A stretch of 64,000 nucleotides of DNA from Massilia norwichensis. Its GTDB lineage: Bacteria; Pseudomonadota; Gammaproteobacteria; Burkholderiales; Burkholderiaceae_D. The number at the start of each line of letters is the position of its first letter. Position 1 is the stretch's first letter. Under the pieces are notes generated by a model, which saw only the letters and a list, made by a program, of their open reading frames with translations, was not told the origin of the DNA and did not search any database. Shown here piece by piece: positions 38,448 to 47,863 of this stretch. A program made the position numbers and the translations under genes. The stretch lies in NCBI RefSeq assembly GCF_024753245.1, contig NZ_JANUGX010000014.1, positions 1 through 64,000 on the forward strand. Direction: 5' to 3'.

Positions 38448-39272
38448 CTAACGCGCCATGTAGCCCAGGCTGGCGGAAATCGCCCGGGCCGCGTCGGTCA
38501 GTTGCTGCAGCAATTCTTCCGGCGGCGGCTCCGGCAGGAACTGCACCGAATCCACCACCGCGAGGGTGCCGATCAGGATGCCCGCGGCGTCGAACAGCGG
38601 CGCTGCCACGGCGTTCAGCCCGGTCACCGCCTGGTTCGGCGCACTGGCCCAGCCCTGGCGCCGGACTCGCGCCAGTTCTTCCTTGAGCTGGGCCGGGTCG
38701 ACGATGGTCTGCGGCGAGTGGGCGACCAGCGGTTTGCTCAGCTGCCGCGCCAGCAGCTCGGGTTGGCCGAAGGCCAGCGAGACCTTGCCCTGCGCACTGG
38801 CATGAAACCCCATCAGCGAACCCGGCCGGACCGTGATCTCGATCTGCGACTGCCCCAGGCCCTGCACCACCGACAGCACGCGCACGCCCTCGTCCTCGGA
38901 ATGGCAGAGCACCACCGAACTGCCGACCCGGTCGCGCAGGGCCCGCATCGTGGCTGACGACACCTGCACCAAGTCGAAGTTGCGCATCACGGCATTGCCC
39001 AGCGCGACCAGACGCGTTCCCACCTTGTAGCGCCCGGCATCGTCCTGCACGATGTAGCCCTGCAGAAGCAAAGTGCGCAGGTGACGAAAGATCCGGCTCT
39101 TGGTGGTGCCGAAAGCGGTCGCCAGTTCGGTCACGCCGATCGCCTCGCTCTGGCGCGCCATGAATTCCAGGATGTGCAGCGCGAACACCACCGCCTGCAC
39201 GCCCTCCGCCGCCTTTGCCGTACCCTCGCTGCCGCCGGCGTCCACATCGTTCTCCTTCGTCGCGTTCGTCAT
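38448..39272 (-). CDS. IclR family transcriptional regulator
   Basis: 274 residues. A winged helix-turn-helix lies at about 25-90 (AVVFALHILEFMA, IGVTELATAFGTTKSRIFRHLRTL). The IclR effector domain follows (GSLMGFHASAQGKVSLAF, with PLFDAAGILIGTLAVVDS near the end). It is embedded in the catabolic operon between the quinone-reductase-like and BKACE genes. It is the obvious candidate to bind the double palindrome at 42219-42247 in front of the operon. Confidence 0.95.
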   Translation of the reverse strand: MTNATKENDVDAGGSEGTAKAAEGVQAVVFALHILEFMARQSEAIGVTELATAFGTTKSRIFRHLRTLLLQGYIVQDDAGRYKVGTRLVALGNAVMRNFDLVQVSSATMRALRDRVGSSVVLCHSEDEGVRVLSVVQGLGQSQIEITVRPGSLMGFHASAQGKVSLAFGQPELLARQLSKPLVAHSPQTIVDPAQLKEELARVRRQGWASAPNQAVTGLNAVAAPLFDAAGILIGTLAVVDSVQFLPEPPPEELLQQLTDAARAISASLGYMAR

Positions 39273-39339
39273 TTGGTGTCATTAGGAAAGTTAAAGGTCG
39301 CCCAGTATACTTTCCGCGCCACCCTTTGCGGCGATGCGA

Positions 39340-40083
39340 TCACGCTGGCGCCGTCCATGCGCCCTCCCCGACGTTCCCAGCCGTTTGCGCCAGCGACAGG
39401 TCGTCGGCACCGGCCGCCGCGCGCTTGGCCCACCAGTCCGGGTCGCCGGCCAGCGCCAGCACGCGTTCGCGCCATTCGTCCAGCATGCGCAGGCGCTCGG
39501 CCGGCGCGACCCGCGGCGCCGCATAGGCAACGAAAGGCGGCGCCGTCTCCAGCCCCAGGTATTCGAGCATGCAGTGCTGGGCGCCATGCAGTACCTGGAC
39601 GATCTCGCCGTAGCTGCCCTCGCGCGTGAAGCGCTGCGCCGTGCCGCCGGTTGCGATGCCCAGCAGCGCCCGGCGTCCCCGGAAAAAGCCGCTGTCGTAG
39701 CGCTTGCCGTCGGCATACGCAAACCCATACGCCAGCACGCGGTCGAACCAGCCTTTCAGGATGGCCGGCATGCCGCCCCACCACAGCGGGAAGGTGAACA
39801 GCAGCAGGTCGGCAGCGGCGACGCGTGCCTGTTCGCGCCGCAGGTCGTCGGCAAAGCCATCGTGGCGGCATGCGTGGGCCTGCTCCGTCTGGTAGTGGAA
39901 ACGCTGCGGATCCGCCACGGTGACGAAGTCGTGGCGTCCGCCGACCGGATCGAAGCCTTCCGCATACAAGTCCGACACCTGCACGGCATGCCCGGCAGCT
40001 TCCAGCGCCTCCCTGGCCACGTCCTTCATGGCCGAGGTGAACGCCGACGGCTCCGGATGCGCGTGCACGATCAGGATGTTCAC
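39340..40083 (-). CDS. NAD(P)H:quinone oxidoreductase-like flavodoxin-fold protein
   Basis: 247 residues from a GTG at 40083 that overlaps the upstream stop as GTGA; a frame reaching 40323 runs inside the neighbour and is rejected. The N-terminus NILIVHAHPEPSAFTSAM and the FPLWWGGMPAILKGWFDRVL segment mark the NQO1/MdaB/KefF group, which binds FAD or FMN. It may reduce a quinone or an unsaturated ring intermediate of the pathway. It is translationally coupled to the hydrolase gene. Confidence 0.9.
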   Translation of the reverse strand: MNILIVHAHPEPSAFTSAMKDVAREALEAAGHAVQVSDLYAEGFDPVGGRHDFVTVADPQRFHYQTEQAHACRHDGFADDLRREQARVAAADLLLFTFPLWWGGMPAILKGWFDRVLAYGFAYADGKRYDSGFFRGRRALLGIATGGTAQRFTREGSYGEIVQVLHGAQHCMLEYLGLETAPPFVAYAAPRVAPAERLRMLDEWRERVLALAGDPDWWAKRAAAGADDLSLAQTAGNVGEGAWTAPA

Positions 40084-41009
40084 AGGGCCAGCCCCATCAG
40101 CTGCGCCGCATTGGTCGACGTCATCTTGCGCACGTCGTCTTCGCTGTAGCCCAAGTCGAGGCAGATCTCGATGACGTTGCGGAAGCCGTCGGCGATCTTC
40201 GGATTGCCCGCCTGGCCGAGGTCGGAGCCGAGGATGGTGCGTTCCACCGTACCCGCCTCGATCAAGCCGCGCAGCGTCTCCGGATCGTAGAATTTGAATT
40301 TCGAGTTCTCGGCGAACATGCACATCGAATGCTCGATGTAGACGCCCATGCCGACCAGGCGCCGGATATCGTCCAGGTTGGCATCGACGATGTAGGTCGG
40401 ATGGTTGGTCAGCAGCCGCTTGACGCCGCGTTTCCTGGCCTCTTCAAACAGCGGCCAGATCTCGCTGATATGCAGGTGGCCCGACGACAGCACGACGTCG
40501 TTTTCCGCGATCATGTCGAGGATCGGCAGCACTTCCGGCAGCAGCTTGCCGTCGGCGTCGAGCACGGTCAGCGGCGCCGGCGCCATCATGCGCTTGTCGG
40601 ACTTCGGGAACTTGAAGTTGGCATCGGCCTTGTGGTGGGCGATGTGGTTGGCCGAGGAAAAGGTCGGCATCCAGATCAGGCGCGCGCCGAGTGCGATGCC
40701 GTGCTCGACCGCGTAAAGGTTGAGTCCGCCCGACTGATTGTTCAGCGGCACGCCTGACAGCAGTTCGACGTTCAGGTGGCCGTAATGCTTGTTGAGCATC
40801 TCGGTCACCGGCGTGGCCGAGTAGTAGTGGTCCTTGATCAGCAGCGCGCGCAGTCCGGCTTCGGACGCCTCGTGCATCGCTTCATGGTGGTCGCAGTAGC
40901 GCGGCATCACCGACGGGCCGCTGTGGCAGTGCAGGTCGATCGCGCCTTTCATCAGGCGTTGCGACATTCCGGGGTCGCGCTCGCGCCATGCAGGGGTAAA
41001 TTCGCTCAT
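40080..41009 (-). CDS. Metal-dependent hydrolase, amidohydrolase-like (DUF6282 type)
   Basis: 309 residues. The metal-binding motif near the N-terminus is IDLHCHSGPSVMPRYCD. Further probable ligands are His in LIKDHYYSA, VLSSGHLHISE and LLTNHPTYIV, and Asp in ILGSDLGQAG. The layout is that of a TIM-barrel amidohydrolase/PHP-like enzyme and matches what I recall of DUF6282. It could open a ring, cleave an amide or decarboxylate. Between aldolase and quinone reductase genes, with a 4-nt overlap to the latter. Substrate unknown. Confidence 0.85.
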   Translation of the reverse strand: MSEFTPAWRERDPGMSQRLMKGAIDLHCHSGPSVMPRYCDHHEAMHEASEAGLRALLIKDHYYSATPVTEMLNKHYGHLNVELLSGVPLNNQSGGLNLYAVEHGIALGARLIWMPTFSSANHIAHHKADANFKFPKSDKRMMAPAPLTVLDADGKLLPEVLPILDMIAENDVVLSSGHLHISEIWPLFEEARKRGVKRLLTNHPTYIVDANLDDIRRLVGMGVYIEHSMCMFAENSKFKFYDPETLRGLIEAGTVERTILGSDLGQAGNPKIADGFRNVIEICLDLGYSEDDVRKMTSTNAAQLMGLAL

Positions 41010-41034
41010 GGTTGTCTCCTTGTTGGTTTGATTT

Positions 41035-41799
41035 TCAGGCAGATGCCGGGAAGCGCAGGCCGGCGGCCGCAGCGCGCAGCAGCGACTGGTCCGAACCGAC
41101 GACGAACAGGCTCACGCCCATGTCGAGGTATGCCTGCGCTTCGCGCATGTGGCCGATGTGGATGCCGACCGCCTTGCCGCGGCTGCGTGCGGCTGCGCAC
41201 ACGGTCCGCACCGCCTCCTTGACCGCGGGATCGCCGACGTCGTCGACGCCGTAGGACACCGCGAGGTCGGCGCGGCCGATGAACAGGCAATCCGCCTCAT
41301 CCATACCGGCGATGGCCTCGATGGCCTCGACCGCTTCGCGGTCCTCGATCTGGCAGACCGCGACACTGTCGCGGTCCGAGCAGGCAATGTGCTCGGCCAT
41401 GCCGGTCGCGCCATAGCCGCCGGCGCGCGGCGAGTTGGAAAATCCGCGCACGCCGCCGCGATAGCGCACTGCGGCGCCGATGCGGCGGACCGTGGCCGCG
41501 TTGCGCGCATGCGGCGCCACGATCCCGGTAGCGCCGAGGTCGAGCGCGCCCTGGATTTCCGGGCCATCGACGCCGGCCACCCGGACCAGCGCGGGCAATC
41601 CCGCAGCGCGCGCCGCCAACAGGCAGGGGTCGAGCGCGGCACGGTCGAAAGGCGCGTGCTCGGCATCGATGACGATGAAATCGAGACCAGCGCCGGCCAG
41701 CACTTCGACCAGTTGGTGCGAGGGCGTCTTGAAGAAAGTTCCGACCAGCGGCTGGCGCTCGCGCAGGCGCTGGCGGAACGTCGGGGTGGCGTCGGTCAT
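41035..41799 (-). CDS. HpcH/HpaI family class II aldolase
   Basis: 254 residues. Family motifs: VGTFFKTPSHQLVEVLAGAGLDFIVIDAEHAPFD (shown in parts: the acidic IDAEHAPFD is diagnostic), CQIEDREAVEAIEAIAG and ADCLFIGRADLAVSYG. These metal-dependent enzymes split 4-hydroxy-2-oxo acids into pyruvate or oxaloacetate and an aldehyde. The ATG overlaps the cupin stop by 4 nt. In this cluster it most likely produces pyruvate from a ring-cleavage or sugar-acid intermediate. Confidence 0.93.
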   Translation of the reverse strand: MTDATPTFRQRLRERQPLVGTFFKTPSHQLVEVLAGAGLDFIVIDAEHAPFDRAALDPCLLAARAAGLPALVRVAGVDGPEIQGALDLGATGIVAPHARNAATVRRIGAAVRYRGGVRGFSNSPRAGGYGATGMAEHIACSDRDSVAVCQIEDREAVEAIEAIAGMDEADCLFIGRADLAVSYGVDDVGDPAVKEAVRTVCAAARSRGKAVGIHIGHMREAQAYLDMGVSLFVVGSDQSLLRAAAAGLRFPASA

Positions 41800-42200
41800 G
41801 GCTGCACCGCTGCCGCTTGGACCTGCTCCTGTTCCTGCTCCTGGTAGGCGACCAAGTGCTTGTAGTCGTCGCGGATCGGCGAGAACAGGTCGAGGTTGTA
41901 GACCACTTCGTCACCGATTGGCTCGGCGTAGTGCATGGTATGCGGCGGGATGCGCAGCATCGAGCCCGGCGTCATCTCGAACTTTTCGTCGCCCACGTAG
42001 TAGTTCATCCGGCCTTGTACGCAAATGGCGATCTGCTCGAAATCGTGCTGGTGCGGACGCAGGTCCATGCCCGGGGTCGCGAAGTTCATCACGGCCATGA
42101 GGTTGTCACCCCGGTAGCCGACTCGCTCCACACCCTTGCGCACGACTTCGCGTGGCAGCGAGTTCCAGTTGTACATCCGGATTTTCGGTTTCGTCTCCAT
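41796..42200 (-). CDS. Cupin domain protein, first gene of the catabolic operon
   Basis: 134 residues, a single cupin barrel. Motif 1 reads DLRPHQHDFEQIAICVQG and motif 2 PGSMLRIPPHTMHYAEP; the His pair and Glu would bind a metal. Similar small cupins act as isomerases or ring-opening helpers in uronate and aromatic acid pathways (for example KdgF-like proteins). It starts 19 bp after the operator and is preceded by GAGGAGAGGACG. The stop overlaps the aldolase start. Confidence 0.9.
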   Translation of the reverse strand: METKPKIRMYNWNSLPREVVRKGVERVGYRGDNLMAVMNFATPGMDLRPHQHDFEQIAICVQGRMNYYVGDEKFEMTPGSMLRIPPHTMHYAEPIGDEVVYNLDLFSPIRDDYKHLVAYQEQEQEQVQAAAVQP

Positions 42201-42218
42201 TCGTCCTCTCCTCTATGT

Positions 42219-42247
42219 TGTTTCGCAGGGCGAAACAGTGTTTCGCC
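42219..42247. promoter_or_regulatory. Overlapping palindromic operator, probable IclR-family site
   Basis: Three half-sites form two overlapping perfect palindromes: TGTTTCGC-AGG-GCGAAACA (42219-42237) and GGCGAAACA-G-TGTTTCGCC (42229-42247). The core GAAACA-N-TGTTTC resembles operators of IclR-type regulators such as KdgR. The site covers the expected transcription start of the operon, which suits repression. Binding by the operon's own IclR protein is inferred. Confidence 0.75.
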
Positions 42248-42256
42248 AGTGATTAC

Positions 42257-42285
42257 AGTGTAGAAGCTTGATTTTTTCTTGTCAA
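42257..42285 (-). promoter_or_regulatory. Sigma-70 promoter of the catabolic operon
   Basis: On the minus strand TTGACA (42285-42280) and TACACT (42262-42257) are separated by exactly 17 nt. The start point would fall near 42250, beside the palindromic operator and about 50 bp before the cupin ATG. Confidence 0.8.
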
Positions 42286-42391
42286 CGAAAACCTGCGTCC
42301 TGAAAAGCCTGCCTTCTCAAACGGGCCCTGATCCACTATGTTGTGAATTTGTTGATTTATGTCACTCAAAAGTTCAATTAAGAAAGAAAAA

Positions 42392-42420
42392 TTGACAAAA
42401 ATCATCAATTTCATCAATAT
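42392..42420 (+). promoter_or_regulatory. Promoter of the PEP-CTERM gene
   Basis: TTGACA (42392-42397), 17-nt spacer, CAATAT (42415-42420), in AT-rich DNA; ATG follows at 42457. It is divergent from the catabolic operon promoter about 110 bp away. Confidence 0.55.
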
Positions 42421-42456
42421 GTGACTTGCCTGTCATTACAGAGAATCAAGAAAAAC

Positions 42457-43197
42457 ATGAACAAGACCATCAAGAAGTTCCTGCTGGGCAGCCTGCTCGG
42501 CGCCGCCAGCATTACCAGCGCCCAAGCGGGCCTGCTCACCTACCAGGGCGTCACCTTTACCTCGGCCTGGTCCGGCAATGTGCTGACCCTCGAGATCGAT
42601 GCCGCTGGCCGCAGCGGCGACTGGACCCGTGCGACGGGCCTGGCGGCCCTTGGATTTAATGGCATCGGCAATTACACCGGCGTGAGCGTCAGCACGGCGC
42701 CCGGCGGCACCAGCGCCTGGAAGACCTCGAGTTCCGAGCTGAACGCCAGCGGCTGCTCGGGCGGCACCAATGGCCAGGCAGGCAGCCGCCTGTGCTTCTC
42801 CGGCCAGCAGATCGCCCTCGCCGACAACATGGTGTTCAGCTTCACCTTCAGCGGCAGCGACATCCAGGCGGTCGATCCGCACGTCAAGGTCGAGTTCGTG
42901 AGCAGCAAGGGCAAGAAGGTCGGCAGCCTGCTGTCGCAGACCTTGCCGGCGTCGCCGAAGACCAGTGCGCCCGCCGCCGGTGCGGCCGCCAACAGCCCTG
43001 TCCTCGAGATTCCGGCCGAGGACATCCTGCCGAGCGCCGCACTGCCGACGGCCGACGCGAGCAGCCCGCTCGAGGCCGGTGATCCGACCGCAATTGACGC
43101 CAACCCGGCCGCCGTGCCGGAACCGCAGAGCATCACCCTGCTGCTGGGCGGCCTCGGCCTGATGGGCTTGATCGTGGGCCGCAAGCGTCGCGCCTGA
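42457..43197 (+). CDS. PEP-CTERM sorted exported protein
   Basis: 246 residues from MNKTIKKFLLGSLLG; the longer frame to 42421 is rejected because the signal peptide begins here (cleavage after AQA). The C-terminus VPEPQSITLLLGGLGLMGL followed by GRKRRA is a textbook PEP-CTERM signal, recognised by exosortase and often found in species that make exopolysaccharide. The mature part is Ser/Thr/Gly-rich with one Cys pair (NASGCSGG, SRLCFSG). An Ala/Pro linker runs from about 170 to 220. No exosortase gene is in the window. Confidence 0.9.
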   Translation: MNKTIKKFLLGSLLGAASITSAQAGLLTYQGVTFTSAWSGNVLTLEIDAAGRSGDWTRATGLAALGFNGIGNYTGVSVSTAPGGTSAWKTSSSELNASGCSGGTNGQAGSRLCFSGQQIALADNMVFSFTFSGSDIQAVDPHVKVEFVSSKGKKVGSLLSQTLPASPKTSAPAAGAAANSPVLEIPAEDILPSAALPTADASSPLEAGDPTAIDANPAAVPEPQSITLLLGGLGLMGLIVGRKRRA

Positions 43198-43219
43198 ATC
43201 TGGCCACGCCCTGCAATAG

Positions 43220-43246
43220 GCCGCCCTGTGCGGCTTTTTTTGTTTT
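43220..43246 (+). terminator. Terminator of the PEP-CTERM gene
   Basis: Stem GCCGC (43220-43224) / GCGGC (43230-43234), 5-nt loop, followed by T7-G-T4. It lies 22 nt after the stop. Confidence 0.85.
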
Positions 43247-43409
43247 CCCGTCAATATATTTGTTACAAAGGCTGAGTTAGCTGCCTAACAGAGACCGGGG
43301 CTTCCTTCCCCCTACCCTGTGTTCGCGGACTCATCCGTATCGCCGGTTCGTTCGCAGGACGCGAAGGGCCGGCACCCGAAACACAAAGAAAAGGAGAAGG
43401 ATCGGCGCC

Positions 43410-43637
43410 TTGCAGCTGAAGGACATCGGCCGCTTCGACAACGTGAGCCTGACCGCTGTCCCGGGCGGCGCGGCCAACTGTACGCTGTCGAGCAATGCGC
43501 TGAACGCGAACGGCTGCGGCGGCGGCGCCCACATCGGCAGCGGCCTGTGCTTCTCGGGCCAGCACGACGCCCTGTCCGATTTCTCCTCGCTGCTGGGTGG
43601 ATTGGCGCTGCTGGGGGCGACGGCAAGGCGGCGCCAG
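43410..43637 (+). pseudogene. Decayed paralogue of the PEP-CTERM gene
   Basis: The plus frame reads GRFDNVSLTAVPGGAANCTLS..NALNANGCGGGAHIGSGLCFSGQHDALSD and then directly SSLLGGLALLGATARRR. The first part lines up with GNYTGVSVSTAPGG...NASGCSGG...SRLCFSGQQIALAD of the intact gene at 42457; the second part is the membrane end of the sorting signal. The signal peptide, the middle region and the VPEP residues are missing. No ATG is present; the frame begins with TTG. It is a fossil duplicate, flanked by a REP-like palindrome. Confidence 0.8.
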
Positions 43638-43660
43638 CCTAAGCGTCAAAGCCAACTTGG

Positions 43661-43680
43661 GTTCCCGCCTTCGCGGGAAC
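43661..43680. repeat. REP-like palindrome (single)
   Basis: GTTCCCGCCTTCGCGGGAAC, preceded by ACTTGG and followed by GACG, the same element as at 8492 and in the two doublets. It lies right after the decayed PEP-CTERM copy. Confidence 0.85.
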
Positions 43681-43688
43681 GACGTTCC

Positions 43689-43730
43689 AAAAAAATACGC
43701 CCTGCCCGGCTTCCCGGACAGGGCGTTTTC
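43689..43730 (-). terminator. Terminator of clpB (also active on plus strand)
   Basis: CGCCCTG (43698-43704) pairs with CAGGGCG (43719-43725) around an inner CCGG/CCGG. The minus strand continues into TATTTTTTT and the plus strand into TTTT. It lies about 20 nt beyond the clpB stop. Confidence 0.88.
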
Positions 43731-43747
43731 ACATCGTAGCGGCCGGC

Positions 43748-46360
<2,613 letters not shown>

Positions 46361-46487
46361 ATTCTTATCCCCTAGTGTGGTTGGGTGGTTCTCAAGTTGG
46401 AACCAAGTTAGGGATGCGGCAACGAATTTTCAAGATGCGAAACCTGAAGCGGGGCTTAGCCCACGCTCCGGCTCCGGTTCCACTTCC

Positions 46488-46919
46488 TCACGCGGCGTCG
46501 GCGGCGCGCTCCGGCATGCTGTCATGGGTGGCCAGGTCGCGCACATTCTTCTGCACCGCGACGATGGCAAACAGTACCAGCACGAAGGACATTGCATAGA
46601 AACCTTTTTCGCTCAGCAGCAGGCTCGCATTCCACAAGCCCACCGTCAGCAGCAGCACGGCGGCCGCCAGCGACATCCAGCACAGGCCGACGTACATGCC
46701 GGTCACCGGCAAACCTTCGGCGCGGTCGCGCACGGTCTTTTGCAGGGAGACCGCGGCAAAGCAGCCGTACAGCAGGAGCGTGAGGTAATACCCTTTTTCG
46801 TTGAGCTGCATCTGCGCATTCCACAGGCCGACCAGGTAAGCGAGCATCCCGATGAGCATGGCGCCCCAGGAAGCGCCCACGAAAGCGACACTGGGACGGG
46901 CATTCATTTGTTGCTGCAT
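46488..46919 (-). CDS. YiaA/YiaB family inner-membrane protein
   Basis: ATG at 46919 has GGAG 6 nt upstream and is preferred to TTG 46931; 143 residues. Four membrane segments are arranged as an internal duplication: each half has VGLWNA-x5-L-x-EKG(Y/F)Y followed by a hydrophobic stretch and QK-x-VRD (first [24 protein letters not shown], given as pattern; second [20 protein letters not shown]). That repeat is the YiaA/B domain. Function unknown. Confidence 0.9.
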   Translation of the reverse strand: MQQQMNARPSVAFVGASWGAMLIGMLAYLVGLWNAQMQLNEKGYYLTLLLYGCFAAVSLQKTVRDRAEGLPVTGMYVGLCWMSLAAAVLLLTVGLWNASLLLSEKGFYAMSFVLVLFAIVAVQKNVRDLATHDSMPERAADAA

Positions 46920-47000
46920 GGCATTCTCCAATCAGAAAAAGTTAAACTTTGTCAGATTGCAATGCCAGCGCCTTGCGCGCAAGCCAACACTTCTCAGGTA

Positions 47001-47372
47001 TTACGCAATAGCCCGCCAGGTAGCAAACCCCGCGGCGCAGCAGCCAATCGAGCCCAGCAGGTGCAGGCTCGAATGCGCCAGCGCCCAGCCATAATCGCCG
47101 CGCTGCAGCAGCACCATCGCCTCGCCGGAAAAGCTGGAAAAGGTGGTCAACCCGCCGAGGAAGCCGGTGATGGCGAACAGCCGCCACTCGGGCGACAGGC
47201 CGGGATGCGAGCCGAAGAAGCCCAGCGCCAGCCCGATCAGGTAGCCGCCCACCAGATTGGCCACCAGGGTGCCGATCTGTATATGTGAGTGCAATTGGCC
47301 CAGGAAAATACCCAGGCCCCAGCGCAGCCAGGCGCCGAGGGCGGCGCCCACGCCGACGGCCACCCAGCTCAT
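47001..47372 (-). CDS. crcB: Fluoride ion channel CrcB/FluC
   Basis: 123 residues from ATG 47372 ([21 protein letters not shown]), overlapping the moaE stop by 4 nt. Four membrane segments. The conserved [19 protein letters not shown] and [16 protein letters not shown] motifs contain the residues that line the dual fluoride pore. It exports fluoride as a dimer. No fluoride riboswitch is seen, since the gene is coupled to moaE. Confidence 0.95.
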   Translation of the reverse strand: MSWVAVGVGAALGAWLRWGLGIFLGQLHSHIQIGTLVANLVGGYLIGLALGFFGSHPGLSPEWRLFAITGFLGGLTTFSSFSGEAMVLLQRGDYGWALAHSSLHLLGSIGCCAAGFATWRAIA

Positions 47373-47863
47373 TGTCCAGGCACCTTCGCAGCCCACTTCG
47401 CTTTGGCGGTGTCGTCGCTGACGCGGGCGTCGACCCAGCGCGCGCCGTCCGGCGTCTGTTCCTTTTTCCAGAACGGCGCCTCGGTCTTGAGGTAATCCAT
47501 GATGAATTCGCAGGCCGCGAAGGCTTCGCCGCGGTGGGCCGCGCTGCAGGCGACGAGCACGATCTGCTCCAGCGGCGCCATCGGCCCGACCCGGTGCACG
47601 ACCAGCGCGCCGTACAGCGGCCAGCGCGCCCGCGCCTGCTCGACGATGTCCTGCAGCGAGCGCTCGGTCATGCCGGGATAGTGCTCCAGCTCGAGCTCGG
47701 CCACCTTTGCGCCGTCGTTCAGGTCGCGCACCGTGCCGACGAAGGAAACGACGGCGCCGATGCGCGGGTCGCCGGCGCGCATGCGTGCGACTTCCGCGCC
47801 GAGGTCGAAATCGTCCTGCTGTACCCGGACTTCATTGAAGAATGCTGCCGAACCCTGCGTCAT
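47369..47863 (-). CDS. moaE: Molybdopterin synthase catalytic subunit
   Basis: Large subunit of molybdopterin synthase; inserts sulfur carried by MoaD into precursor Z. 164 residues. Typical blocks: GAVVSFVGTVRDLNDG, LELEHYPGMTE, HRVGPMAPLEQIVLVACSAAHR, and the active-site lysine region LKTEAPFWKKE. The partner moaD is not in the window. It overlaps the DUF349 gene upstream and crcB downstream by 4 nt each. Confidence 0.96.
   Translation of the reverse strand: MTQGSAAFFNEVRVQQDDFDLGAEVARMRAGDPRIGAVVSFVGTVRDLNDGAKVAELELEHYPGMTERSLQDIVEQARARWPLYGALVVHRVGPMAPLEQIVLVACSAAHRGEAFAACEFIMDYLKTEAPFWKKEQTPDGARWVDARVSDDTAKAKWAAKVPGQ

Noticed and set aside
40084..40323. Longer start for the flavodoxin-fold gene
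   Set aside because: The added residues lie inside the hydrolase gene; the GTG at 40083 gives the family start and a GTGA overlap.
46380..46410. CIRCE element before clpB
   Set aside because: The inverted repeat GGTTC-N8-GAACC does not match TTAGCACTC-N9-GAGTGCTAA.
47001..47400. Fluoride riboswitch before crcB
   Set aside because: The crcB start overlaps moaE; there is no leader in which a riboswitch could lie.
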